Counted from the first letter of the stretch, positions 1 to 7,255 are shown. The stretch is DNA of 8,010 bases from Anaeroplasmataceae bacterium (GCA_020024985.1 JAHHSW010000033.1:1-8010); one strand, 5' to 3'. Program-made: numbers and translations. Notes: a model not told the origin generated them from the letters alone.

Positions 1-16
1 TTTCCAATTCCTTCAT
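1..16 (-). CDS. start of next operon gene, cut by window edge
   Basis: Only the first five codons are visible: an ATG at 14-16 followed by codons for K, E, L and E. A clear Shine-Dalgarno GGAGG lies at 25-29, eight bases before the ATG, and the start is 16 bases after the TAG stop of the upstream DUF4185 gene. This spacing matches the rest of the operon, so the cluster probably continues out of the window. The product cannot be named from five residues. A start further downstream is possible, but the well-placed ribosome binding site makes a real gene likely. Confidence 0.55.
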
Positions 17-32
17 AAATAATTCCTCCAAC

Positions 33-1325
33 CTAATTAAAGACAGCCTTTACTAAATAAACATTATAATCTGCCCAGCTAGAGATAGTTAAATAAATAC
101 TTTTACCACCATCAGCTACAAAGCCTGGACAAATAAAGCCTCCATAAATACCGTTATAATCCCCTTCCTTTAAAATAACTATAGGGTCCTTAAATTTAGA
201 ATATGGGGTATTTGAGGTCATAATAATTATTTGACTATTCTTTACATAAGACATCATATATTTACCTAAATATTCATTATAGGATACACTAAGCTCAGAT
301 ACCCCTGGCTCTGCAACATAGTATGGATTAGTATTAAGGCTAGCTAATCCCTCATTACCCTTTTTCCAGGTATTAGCCTTAATTAAATACTCAATTTCCT
401 CTCTATTTTCAAAGCTATCCTCCTTGACTCTACCAAGAACACAGCCACCATTTCTTCCACCAGGAATACCATATAGATAAATATAATCACTCTTTTCATC
501 CTTATATGGATAAATTTGGCCAAAGCATTGAGCCTCGCTTTCACTAAATCTTAAGCTCTTAACCTCACTCCAGCTCTTTAAATCCTTACTCTTTAGACAC
601 TGATTATAATTAACCTTCCAGCTACCAGCTACACCCCAATATCTAATGGACATATAAAAGACATACATAGTACCATTAATTTCTATACCACCCGTTGGGA
701 TTTTAGTAACCTCTACATTATTATCAAATTCATTACCATCCATATGCCTTCCCTCACAAAATGGAAGGGCAGCACCATTAGAATTAGTAACTACATCAAA
801 GCTAATACCATCATATAAATCCTTATCAGTGCTTCTAGCTAGGAAGTTAGACTTCCACATTCCACTCATTTTTGGTCCACTAAAGGAATCACCAAATAAA
901 AGAATGGTTTCATCCTTAAATTTTACTGGTATACCTAAATCAGTTCCATAAATACCACTTTCAAGTAAGGGGTCCTTATTTATAGAATCTGGTCCTGTAA
1001 TTTTAGCAACCTCACTTACATAGTTAATCCTAGGATCATGGCTCTTAGCATTACTAGGCTTTTTAGCTACCTCTACAGCAATAGAATCACCCTTATTTAC
1101 TAAATCCCCGGCCTTATGGTCCTTATAATTTAAAACCATATTAGGAAGTAATTCATTAGTACCAACATAAATTGGATTTAAGGTAATATTATCAGCTGTA
1201 GATACTATAGCGTCTACAATACTCTTTCCCCTAATATCAGGCAAGCTATAACTTTCCTCCCTAGCCTCGCACCCTACTAAAGAAAGCACTAAGGCTGGAA
1301 GCATTAATAATCCTAAACCTCTCAT
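33..1325 (-). CDS. PASTA-DUF4185 (GH183-like) lipoprotein, putative endo-D-arabinanase
   Basis: 430 aa from the ATG at 1323-1325. The first 19 residues form a lipoprotein signal peptide with lipobox LVGC (Cys19), so the protein should be lipid-anchored on the outer face. Residues about 27-89 look like one PASTA domain: it opens LPDIRGKSI and closes with a GDLVNKGD segment followed by alternating hydrophobics. The rest (about 105-430) resembles DUF4185, a beta-propeller domain with GTDLGIP (127-133), LFGDSF (143-148) and a late EPGVSELSVSYNEYLGKY segment starting at residue 339, like the catalytic blades of propeller glycosidases. Characterised DUF4185 enzymes form CAZy family GH183, endo-acting on D-arabinan; that role here is inferred. 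Catalytic residues are not assigned, though conserved-looking acids D129, D146 and E339 are present. A TTG at 1359-1361 is in frame but sits in a hairpin without a Shine-Dalgarno site, so the ATG preceded by GATGGTGG is preferred. Last complete gene of the operon. Confidence 0.72.
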   Translation of the reverse strand: MRGLGLLMLPALVLSLVGCEAREESYSLPDIRGKSIVDAIVSTADNITLNPIYVGTNELLPNMVLNYKDHKAGDLVNKGDSIAVEVAKKPSNAKSHDPRINYVSEVAKITGPDSINKDPLLESGIYGTDLGIPVKFKDETILLFGDSFSGPKMSGMWKSNFLARSTDKDLYDGISFDVVTNSNGAALPFCEGRHMDGNEFDNNVEVTKIPTGGIEINGTMYVFYMSIRYWGVAGSWKVNYNQCLKSKDLKSWSEVKSLRFSESEAQCFGQIYPYKDEKSDYIYLYGIPGGRNGGCVLGRVKEDSFENREEIEYLIKANTWKKGNEGLASLNTNPYYVAEPGVSELSVSYNEYLGKYMMSYVKNSQIIIMTSNTPYSKFKDPIVILKEGDYNGIYGGFICPGFVADGGKSIYLTISSWADYNVYLVKAVFN

Positions 1326-1349
1326 ATAACCACCATCTTTAAATAATTG

Positions 1350-1375
1350 TATATAGGGCAAAAATGCCCTATATA
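1350..1375 (-). terminator. intercistronic hairpin, possible leaky terminator or processing site
   Basis: A perfect inverted repeat pairs 1350-1360 with 1365-1375: an 11-bp stem with a GGGC core, and a four-base loop that reads UUUU in the transcript. It starts 11 bases after the stop of the Big_2 gene and ends 24 bases before the preferred ATG of the DUF4185 gene, in the only long gap (61 nt) inside the operon. The downstream tract ACAATTATTT is AU-rich but not a solid run of U, so termination would probably be partial. It may instead block 3' exonucleases or mark an RNA cleavage point. The structure is seen directly; its function is inferred. Confidence 0.55.
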
Positions 1376-1386
1376 TTAATTAAAAT

Positions 1387-2991
1387 TTATCTTCTTTTCT
1401 TTCTACTTAAAACAAATACACCACCAGCTAATAGGACAATTGAGGTAATAGATGCCATAACACTACCACCACAGCCCTTTTTCTTTGGCTTTTCCTTTTC
1501 CTTTACTACGATATCAATTTCACTGCTAACACCGTTTTCTGCCTTAATAGTGATTGTACATGCACCCTTAGCCTTCGCTACTATATTACCACTTGCATCA
1601 ACGGTACAGATATTTTTATCACTAGTTATAAAGCTAACATTCTTATTGGTTGCGTCAGCTGGATTAACTGTGTAGCTTAATTTCTTTTCATCACCTACAA
1701 ATAATTCAAGGCTAACACCATCATTAATTGTAATTGACTCAACTTCTATATCCTTAACAAATGGAGTCTCACTTATTTCATATAAATTGACATTATCAAT
1801 ATACATATGATCATTAGGATCCATGGCTGTAAATAAGAATCTTAGGGAATTAGTTTGAACTAAATCCTTTCTTGTAAGCTTATAATCAAGTGTTATTCTA
1901 TACCAGCCATTTTCTAGAGGCTTTATAATAATTGGATAATGAGCTACCTCATTACCAGTTGTATGATTTTCACCATTAAAATCAATACTACGATAATCTA
2001 TTAGATAATAAGATATATTAGCACCACCTACTAGAGAGCTATCAATTGCCTTATAGCTCTCATTTGGATTAGCTAATACTAGCTTAATATCATAGCTTAA
2101 TCTTAATAAATCACCAGTTTCTAATTCAGGTGGCATCATCAAGAAGGCACTTGAATAAACCTTTGGTCCCTTTTTAAGCTCCAATACATGTGAGCCATCT
2201 ACTTCACTAATTACTGCAGGGTTATCAAGACCAACAGATCCCCATGCACCCTCTAGCTGCTCCTCTGAAAAGACTGTACCAACACTAAACTTTTCAAAAT
2301 CACCATTTATAGTTAGGCTATCTGAAAAATAGTATTCCTTATTTGGATCTAATGGGCTTACTGGAGTCACTGGCTCAGGCTCTGGCTTTGGGTCAGGTCC
2401 TGGCTCTGGGGTAGTAGCTTCTACCTCCTTAATAACGATGTTATCAACATAGCCCTTATTATTTAAATTTGACTTAGTATTAAACCAAACGTTAATTGAA
2501 TCATATGAACCATCCTTATCAGTTGTCCATTCCCAGCTTGCGTGCTTCCAGCCATCTGTAGCTCCACCAGCATAGAAGGTCTTTTCTAAGGTAGGGGCTC
2601 CAGCAAATCTTAAGCCAAAGTTATCAGTTTCACCCTCTACATAATAATCTAAATCAATTGTATACTTTACACCTGGCTTAATAGTTGCGAACTTAAAGAA
2701 GCTTGAAAATGGCTTACCCTCTACTGTATAGCTAAGCATACATACAGTATTATTACTGTTTTTAGGGTCCTTAACAGCTATAGCCCTTGAATCCCAGTTA
2801 CCTGAGCCGTATCCTGCCATCACACCATCATTAAAGGCTGGGTCAGTAAAGTCTAGCTTCTCGCTTCCTTCACTAATAAAGCCCTCAAAGCTTCCACCTG
2901 AAATAATGTTTTCTCCACTAGCGTTAATAGCTAAGGAGCTAACACTTAAAATGCCTACTGCTAATAACAAACCACATATAAACTTTTTCAT
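1387..2991 (-). CDS. secreted membrane-anchored CBM-like/Big_2 surface protein
   Basis: 534 aa. Starts with a Sec signal peptide (MKKFICGLLLAVGIL, cleavage probably near A24). Residues about 26-190 and 217-407 are two jelly-roll-like modules resembling CBM4/9/22-type carbohydrate-binding domains: each opens with an N/G-F-E strand (GGSFEG, NGDFEKF) and ends with a Y-(I/V)-DN-V strand (YVDNIVI, YIDNVNL). A Pro/Glu/Asp linker (192-214) joins them. Residues about 412-497 match the bacterial Ig-like Big_2 fold (LFVGDEKKL, TVNPADATNKNV, GNIVAKAKGACTITI). The C-terminus is KKKGCGGS (503-510), a hydrophobic segment (511-528) and SRKKRR, which looks like a cell-surface anchor without LPXTG. No catalytic domain is apparent. 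AAGGAGG at 2999-3005 supports the start; the gene lies 16 bases after the GH172 stop. A role in holding the glycan at the surface is inferred from its neighbours. Confidence 0.8.
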   Translation of the reverse strand: MKKFICGLLLAVGILSVSSLAINASGENIISGGSFEGFISEGSEKLDFTDPAFNDGVMAGYGSGNWDSRAIAVKDPKNSNNTVCMLSYTVEGKPFSSFFKFATIKPGVKYTIDLDYYVEGETDNFGLRFAGAPTLEKTFYAGGATDGWKHASWEWTTDKDGSYDSINVWFNTKSNLNNKGYVDNIVIKEVEATTPEPGPDPKPEPEPVTPVSPLDPNKEYYFSDSLTINGDFEKFSVGTVFSEEQLEGAWGSVGLDNPAVISEVDGSHVLELKKGPKVYSSAFLMMPPELETGDLLRLSYDIKLVLANPNESYKAIDSSLVGGANISYYLIDYRSIDFNGENHTTGNEVAHYPIIIKPLENGWYRITLDYKLTRKDLVQTNSLRFLFTAMDPNDHMYIDNVNLYEISETPFVKDIEVESITINDGVSLELFVGDEKKLSYTVNPADATNKNVSFITSDKNICTVDASGNIVAKAKGACTITIKAENGVSSEIDIVVKEKEKPKKKGCGGSVMASITSIVLLAGGVFVLSRKKRR

Positions 2992-3007
2992 TTTTTAACC
3001 TCCTTCT

Positions 3008-4093
3008 TTACTTAGTCCTTATTTCCCCACTTCTAATAAATACTTCCTCATCTATTGGTAATCGATCCTCTACCTTAGGTAATTCAGGCTTTGGCTTATG
3101 GGGAGCCTCCTGATACCAATAGGCAGTTGAGCTCCAGTCATCACTTCTATTATTGTTATGACCATGCTCTATCGTTACCCTTATATTCCTTTCAAAGGTA
3201 ATTGGATCTAATATATGATAGCGATAATAGGTAATTTTACCCTTCCAATTATCGTCTCCTCCTAAGATTAATCCATGATATGGGGCATTGTATTCCTCTC
3301 TTGGGCACCATGCCATATTTACATAATCCTCTGTACCCGTACCATGGATATTAGGTGGCCATTTTTCATCATCGACAAAAATCATATCGTCTCCTTCACC
3401 TGGCCAATCCCATAGGCTTGATGTATTTAAATTGTGGATATTAATATTGCAGCCACAATAATGTCCTCTACCCTCAGCCTCTAATATTACATAGTTTTCA
3501 TCCCCAGTTGTATTATTTCCACCAAAGCACCAATCATTATGGTCAATAAAGTCACTTTCCTTATGCCCTTTAGTTGGTAGCTCCCTATGCCAGGCGGCAT
3601 TAAATCTTAGGGTATTAGCTAAAGGAGCTTCTAATTCCTCATAATCTATATAAAAGTAAAGAATTAGCCTTTCCTCACACTCATTTACTATTACTATTTT
3701 AGCTTCACTACTAAATGGCATTTGCCACCAGGAATTTAAAGCCTTACCATCAGCTGGAGACATTTGAAGTGGGGCGGATACAAAGTTCTTAGAGATACCA
3801 TGTCCCATACCAAAGAAATCTCCAAGTGGGGCTAAAACACTAGGATTATCCTCACCATCCCAGTAGATTTTTAGCTGAATTTTTCTTAAGGAGTATTTTT
3901 CCTCCTTAAAATCACCATTTTGATGGGTCATCCAAATATGATTAATTATACCCGCACCCTTGATATCCGCTATTACCATAGCCTCACCTGGCTCTAGGTA
4001 GACCCTATCGTCATTACCTCCAGTTCTATCGTAGCTAGATACCCTTTTTCTTTTTCCTTTTCTTTTATAAATTAAATTTTCTAAGCCATCCAT
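3008..4093 (-). CDS. DUF2961/GH172 family glycoside hydrolase, cytoplasmic
   Basis: 361 aa, close to full length for DUF2961. Family hallmarks in order: SSYDRTGGNDD (19-29), EPGEAMVIADIKGAGIINHIW (34-54), GDFFGMGHG (91-99), SWWQMPF (121-127), PGEGDDMIFVDDE (231-243), GTGTEDY (251-257, including E255), PYHG (271-274), YYRYHILDPITFER (289-302) and IEHG (308-311). The family is CAZy GH172, known from an alpha-D-fructofuranosidase/difructose-dianhydride enzyme and from exo-alpha-D-arabinofuranosidases. E255 in GTGTEDY is a likely active-site carboxylate; I do not assign the second. There is no signal peptide or membrane segment, so it should act in the cytoplasm on imported oligosaccharides. AAGGAG at 4100-4105 is well placed, and the start is 13 bases from the permease stop. 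The neighbouring DUF4185 gene favours D-arabinofuranosides over fructosides. Family call firm, substrate uncertain. Confidence 0.88.
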   Translation of the reverse strand: MDGLENLIYKRKGKRKRVSSYDRTGGNDDRVYLEPGEAMVIADIKGAGIINHIWMTHQNGDFKEEKYSLRKIQLKIYWDGEDNPSVLAPLGDFFGMGHGISKNFVSAPLQMSPADGKALNSWWQMPFSSEAKIVIVNECEERLILYFYIDYEELEAPLANTLRFNAAWHRELPTKGHKESDFIDHNDWCFGGNNTTGDENYVILEAEGRGHYCGCNINIHNLNTSSLWDWPGEGDDMIFVDDEKWPPNIHGTGTEDYVNMAWCPREEYNAPYHGLILGGDDNWKGKITYYRYHILDPITFERNIRVTIEHGHNNNRSDDWSSTAYWYQEAPHKPKPELPKVEDRLPIDEEVFIRSGEIRTK

Positions 4094-4106
4094 TTTTAAC
4101 TCCTTT

Positions 4107-4958
4107 TTATTTCATTCCTGTTAATTGAATACCATCCTTAATATATCTTTGAACAATGATAAAGATAATTAATGGTGGAATCATCGCAATAAACGCTGCT
4201 GCTAAAACGGCACCATAGCCTAAGGATTGACGATCACAGAAAATATTATAAACAACCGTCATAACCTGGAATAAGCCCTTATGCTCCTGATCAATTGTTA
4301 GGGTTGGCCATACATAGGAATTATAATATCCCATAAAAATAGCAGCTCCTATTATTATCATAGGTGTTTTAGAAAGTGGTAAATACACATGTAAAAATGT
4401 TTGAAATGGAGTTGCCCCATCTATGGCAGCTGCCTCATCTAAATCCACTGGGAAGCCTAAGAAAAATTGTCTAAAGAAAAATAAATTATAGGCACTTACT
4501 AAGCCAGGGATTACTAAAACCCAAATCGTATTTAGCATTTTTAGCTCTGAAACCACTCTAATTGAAGTTATTAATATTGTTATTCCTGGAATAAACATTG
4601 TAAACATAACCATGAGCCAAATAATCTTCTTTCCAGGAAATTTAAGCCTAGCAAAGGCATAGGCTGCCACCATATTAATGGTTAATGATAGGGTTACTGC
4701 CATTAACGCTACTAATATAGTCATAAATAAAGATTTAAAGAAATTCACTCCCATTGAGGTATGCTCAAGGTAGACAAGCCTTGAAAAGTTATCAATTGTA
4801 AACTCATTTGGGAAGAAATGCCATGGATATGAGAATATCTCTATTTTATTTTTAAACATTGAAGGGAGCATCAAAAATATAGGTAAAAATATCATTATTA
4901 AAACAATGATAGTTATTATATTTAAGACTACAGTCGTAGGATTCAACTTATGCTTCAT
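4107..4958 (-). CDS. CUT1 sugar ABC transporter permease, MalG/AraQ type
   Basis: 283 aa inner-membrane permease with about six hydrophobic segments (near 12-32, 75-102, 112-132, 143-163, 198-214 and 248-270). The cytoplasmic EAA loop that docks the ATPase is clear: E175-A-A-x-x-D180-G-A with P194 at its end. The C-terminus (IQLTGMK) matches the usual end of MalG-type subunits. It forms the channel with the adjacent MalF-type subunit. The two genes overlap by one base in a TAATG junction (4956-4960), typical of translational coupling, and GGAGG in the upstream coding sequence lies about eight bases before the ATG. The substrate cannot be read from the permease; context suggests an oligosaccharide released by the co-encoded hydrolases. 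Confidence 0.93.
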   Translation of the reverse strand: MKHKLNPTTVVLNIITIIVLIMIFLPIFLMLPSMFKNKIEIFSYPWHFFPNEFTIDNFSRLVYLEHTSMGVNFFKSLFMTILVALMAVTLSLTINMVAAYAFARLKFPGKKIIWLMVMFTMFIPGITILITSIRVVSELKMLNTIWVLVIPGLVSAYNLFFFRQFFLGFPVDLDEAAAIDGATPFQTFLHVYLPLSKTPMIIIGAAIFMGYYNSYVWPTLTIDQEHKGLFQVMTVVYNIFCDRQSLGYGAVLAAAFIAMIPPLIIFIIVQRYIKDGIQLTGMK

Positions 4959-5866
4959 TACGCCTTCCTCCCTTCCTTATCCTTAAATAAATAAAATACA
5001 CATGAATTAATTAATAAAATTATTATCATTACTACTATAGACATAGCAGTTATTTCACTATCTGATATATTACCATTAGCCCTACTATGCATAATATATA
5101 AAACTGGGGTTAGGGTCTTATTTAAAGGCTGACCATTAGTCATTATCATAGGAATTTCATACATTTGGAGATTGTTAACTATGTTAGTAACAATTAGCAA
5201 TATAAAATAATTCTTCATGCAAGGAATTGATATTGAAAATGTTGTCCTAAGGAAGCCTGCCCCATCCATTTCTGCTGCCTCATAATAATCCTTTGGTACA
5301 TTTATTAGTCCTGCATATAATACTAGGGTTGTATAACCAAAGCCTATCCAAATGCTTGGAGCTATAATACATACAGGCGCCCAAAATTGATCATTATTCC
5401 AGGCTACTGGGTCTATACCCATTGCCCCTAAAATTGAATTTAATATACCACCATTAAAGGTTGTTAGTAATGTGAATATAACCGCAACAACTATACCACT
5501 TAATAAATATGGTAAATAAATAATTGTTCTTGCAAATACTCCAAAATGGCCCTTAAGCCTTACTAATACATTAGCAAATAAAAATGATAGAACTATTTGA
5601 AGAACAGTTATAATAATTGCAAAGATAAATACATTTAAAATACTTTGTAAAAACATCTTATTTGTTAATGTTTTTTGATAAAATTCTATTCCTACAAATT
5701 CTACTCCAGCACCGGTTATGTTAAAGAAACTTCTATACACTGCAATAACTAGTGGTGCGAATACAAATATTAATAATAGAATAACTGCTGGAGCCACCAT
5801 AATTATTCCAGTTATTGCCTCACCCTTCTTTTTATTTAATTTATGTAAGCCTTTAGATGTTTCCAT
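4958..5866 (-). CDS. CUT1 sugar ABC transporter permease, MalF/UgpA type
   Basis: 302 aa membrane protein. After a short basic N-terminus (HKLNKKKGEA) it has hydrophobic segments near 20-43, 76-100, 112-135, 163-187, 218-236 and 272-294. The EAA motif E196-A-A-x-x-D201-G-A-G, ending at P215, identifies it as a CUT1 transmembrane subunit that contacts a cytoplasmic ATPase. The start at 5866 has AAGAGG (5875-5880) eight bases upstream, overlapping the stop codon of the binding-protein gene; the gap between the two genes is 12 bases. Gene order (binding protein, MalF type, MalG type) is standard. No ATPase gene is in the visible part of the operon, so a shared MsmK/UgpC-like ATPase elsewhere is expected. 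Confidence 0.93.
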   Translation of the reverse strand: METSKGLHKLNKKKGEAITGIIMVAPAVILLLIFVFAPLVIAVYRSFFNITGAGVEFVGIEFYQKTLTNKMFLQSILNVFIFAIIITVLQIVLSFLFANVLVRLKGHFGVFARTIIYLPYLLSGIVVAVIFTLLTTFNGGILNSILGAMGIDPVAWNNDQFWAPVCIIAPSIWIGFGYTTLVLYAGLINVPKDYYEAAEMDGAGFLRTTFSISIPCMKNYFILLIVTNIVNNLQMYEIPMIMTNGQPLNKTLTPVLYIMHSRANGNISDSEITAMSIVVMIIILLINSCVFYLFKDKEGRKA

Positions 5867-5878
5867 ATTACATACCTC

Positions 5879-7249
5879 TTATCTTCGAGGATTAGTATTA
5901 GCCATATTAGTTCGAGAAATTATCTCCTTGATGGCCTTATCAGCCTTGATTAGGCTATCCTCTACACCATCACCCATAGCACATTTCTCTAAATAAAGCT
6001 CAATTTCAATGCTTATATCCCAGTTATAAATAGGCTCTAGACAAGCATTCTTAGTAACAGAATTTATAGTTTGAACCCATTCAGTAGGGACCTCATTTTG
6101 AGTCTTTAGGCTTTCCTCTATTTTATCTTGAACGCTCTTTCTTGGACTAGATTTTGAGTAGTAAGCCTTTTTATAATATTCCTCTACTCTCGTTGTATCA
6201 TCACCAGCTACCAAGAACTTTAATACATCAGCTGCCTCATTCTTATGAGCTGAGGCTTCTGAAATTACATAAACCCAACCTCCATTGGTCGCAGTTGTCT
6301 TATTTTGATTTCCATCAAAGGTTGGCATAGGAGCAACCCCTATCTTATCCTTTAAATCAGCATAGGTATTAATAATCTCTGATACACTCCAGCTACCAGC
6401 CATACACATAACTAGCTTACCTAAGGCAAGATCGTTTATATACTCATTGTATGGGCCACTAGATAGAGGCACATAGTTATTTAAGAATAATTGCTCCCAA
6501 AGATTTCCTAAGGCTAAATAGCCCTCCTTACCATCAGTAAGAAGCCTTGATGAACTCCAATCCTCAGTAATAGCTAATCCATTAGAGGCAGCATACTGAG
6601 TACCCCAGGTTCCCCAGGCACAATCAACACCCTTTGGAACATCAAATGGGTAGCAGCCCTTCTTATTAGCCTTTTTAAGATTAGCCTTAATTGTAGAGCA
6701 TAGCTCTAAAAATTCATCCCAGGTCTTAGGGGGAACTAAAGTATTACCATATTCCTCTAGTAAGTCCTTCCTATAAAATAATAATGAGGAAGGCTCTAGG
6801 CAAATAGGATAGCCATACTGCTTATGATTATAGGTAACACCCTCTATAGCGCTTGGAATTAAATCATCCCAGGTTGTAAAAAGGCTAGATATATCGGCCG
6901 CATAGCCATTTTTAACCTCTTTATAAAGGTTACCAATAGAAATCATATAAATATCAGGAGTTGACCCAGTTTCTCTAGCACTTCTTAATCTATCATCTAG
7001 ATCGTTTTGCTGAATAAAGGTTTGAGTAAGCTGTAGCCCATCGTCCTTAATATCATTGAAGTCCATTCTTTGCTTAATATTCAACTGATTCTGCCATTCC
7101 TCAAAATCAGCACACCACATGTTTATTTGTGTAGCATTAGCTTCAATATACTCTTCTCTATCTGTAATAATAATATCGTCTGGTGGAGTACATGCAGTTA
7201 ATATTGCTACAACAAATAATAAAACAAATACATTAGTAATTTTTTTCAT
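5879..7249 (-). CDS. extracellular sugar-binding lipoprotein of ABC transporter
   Basis: 456 aa from the ATG at 7247-7249. Residues 1-20 are a lipoprotein signal peptide with lipobox LTAC (Cys20). The mature part has the layout of carbohydrate-binding proteins (SBP_bac_1/8): QINMWCADFEEW (41-52), GSTPDIYMISIGNLYK (95-110), YGYPICLEPSSLLFYRKDLL (145-164), PPKTWDEFLELCSTIK (173-188), LALGKLVMCMAGSW (274-287), IGVAPMPTFDG (303-313) and NGGWVYVISEASAHKNEAADVLKFL starting at residue 322. Tryptophans and aromatics in these segments are typical of sugar stacking. It should capture oligosaccharides outside the cell and deliver them to the two permeases. An in-frame ATG at 7304-7306 would add 19 residues, but it lies inside the predicted promoter and would spoil the signal peptide; AAGGAGG at 7256-7262 fixes the shorter start. 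First gene of the operon. Confidence 0.92.
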   Translation of the reverse strand: MKKITNVFVLLFVVAILTACTPPDDIIITDREEYIEANATQINMWCADFEEWQNQLNIKQRMDFNDIKDDGLQLTQTFIQQNDLDDRLRSARETGSTPDIYMISIGNLYKEVKNGYAADISSLFTTWDDLIPSAIEGVTYNHKQYGYPICLEPSSLLFYRKDLLEEYGNTLVPPKTWDEFLELCSTIKANLKKANKKGCYPFDVPKGVDCAWGTWGTQYAASNGLAITEDWSSSRLLTDGKEGYLALGNLWEQLFLNNYVPLSSGPYNEYINDLALGKLVMCMAGSWSVSEIINTYADLKDKIGVAPMPTFDGNQNKTTATNGGWVYVISEASAHKNEAADVLKFLVAGDDTTRVEEYYKKAYYSKSSPRKSVQDKIEESLKTQNEVPTEWVQTINSVTKNACLEPIYNWDISIEIELYLEKCAMGDGVEDSLIKADKAIKEIISRTNMANTNPRR

Positions 7250-7255
7250 TATTTG

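Noticed and set aside
1364..1675. Plus-strand open frame of about 100 codons
   Set aside because: It is fully antisense to the Big_2 protein gene, has no ribosome binding site, and its hydrophobic composition is what results from reading that gene's tail backwards.
5718..5996. Plus-strand open frame across the permease/binding-protein junction
   Set aside because: It overlaps two well-supported genes on the other strand and has no start signals or recognisable domain.
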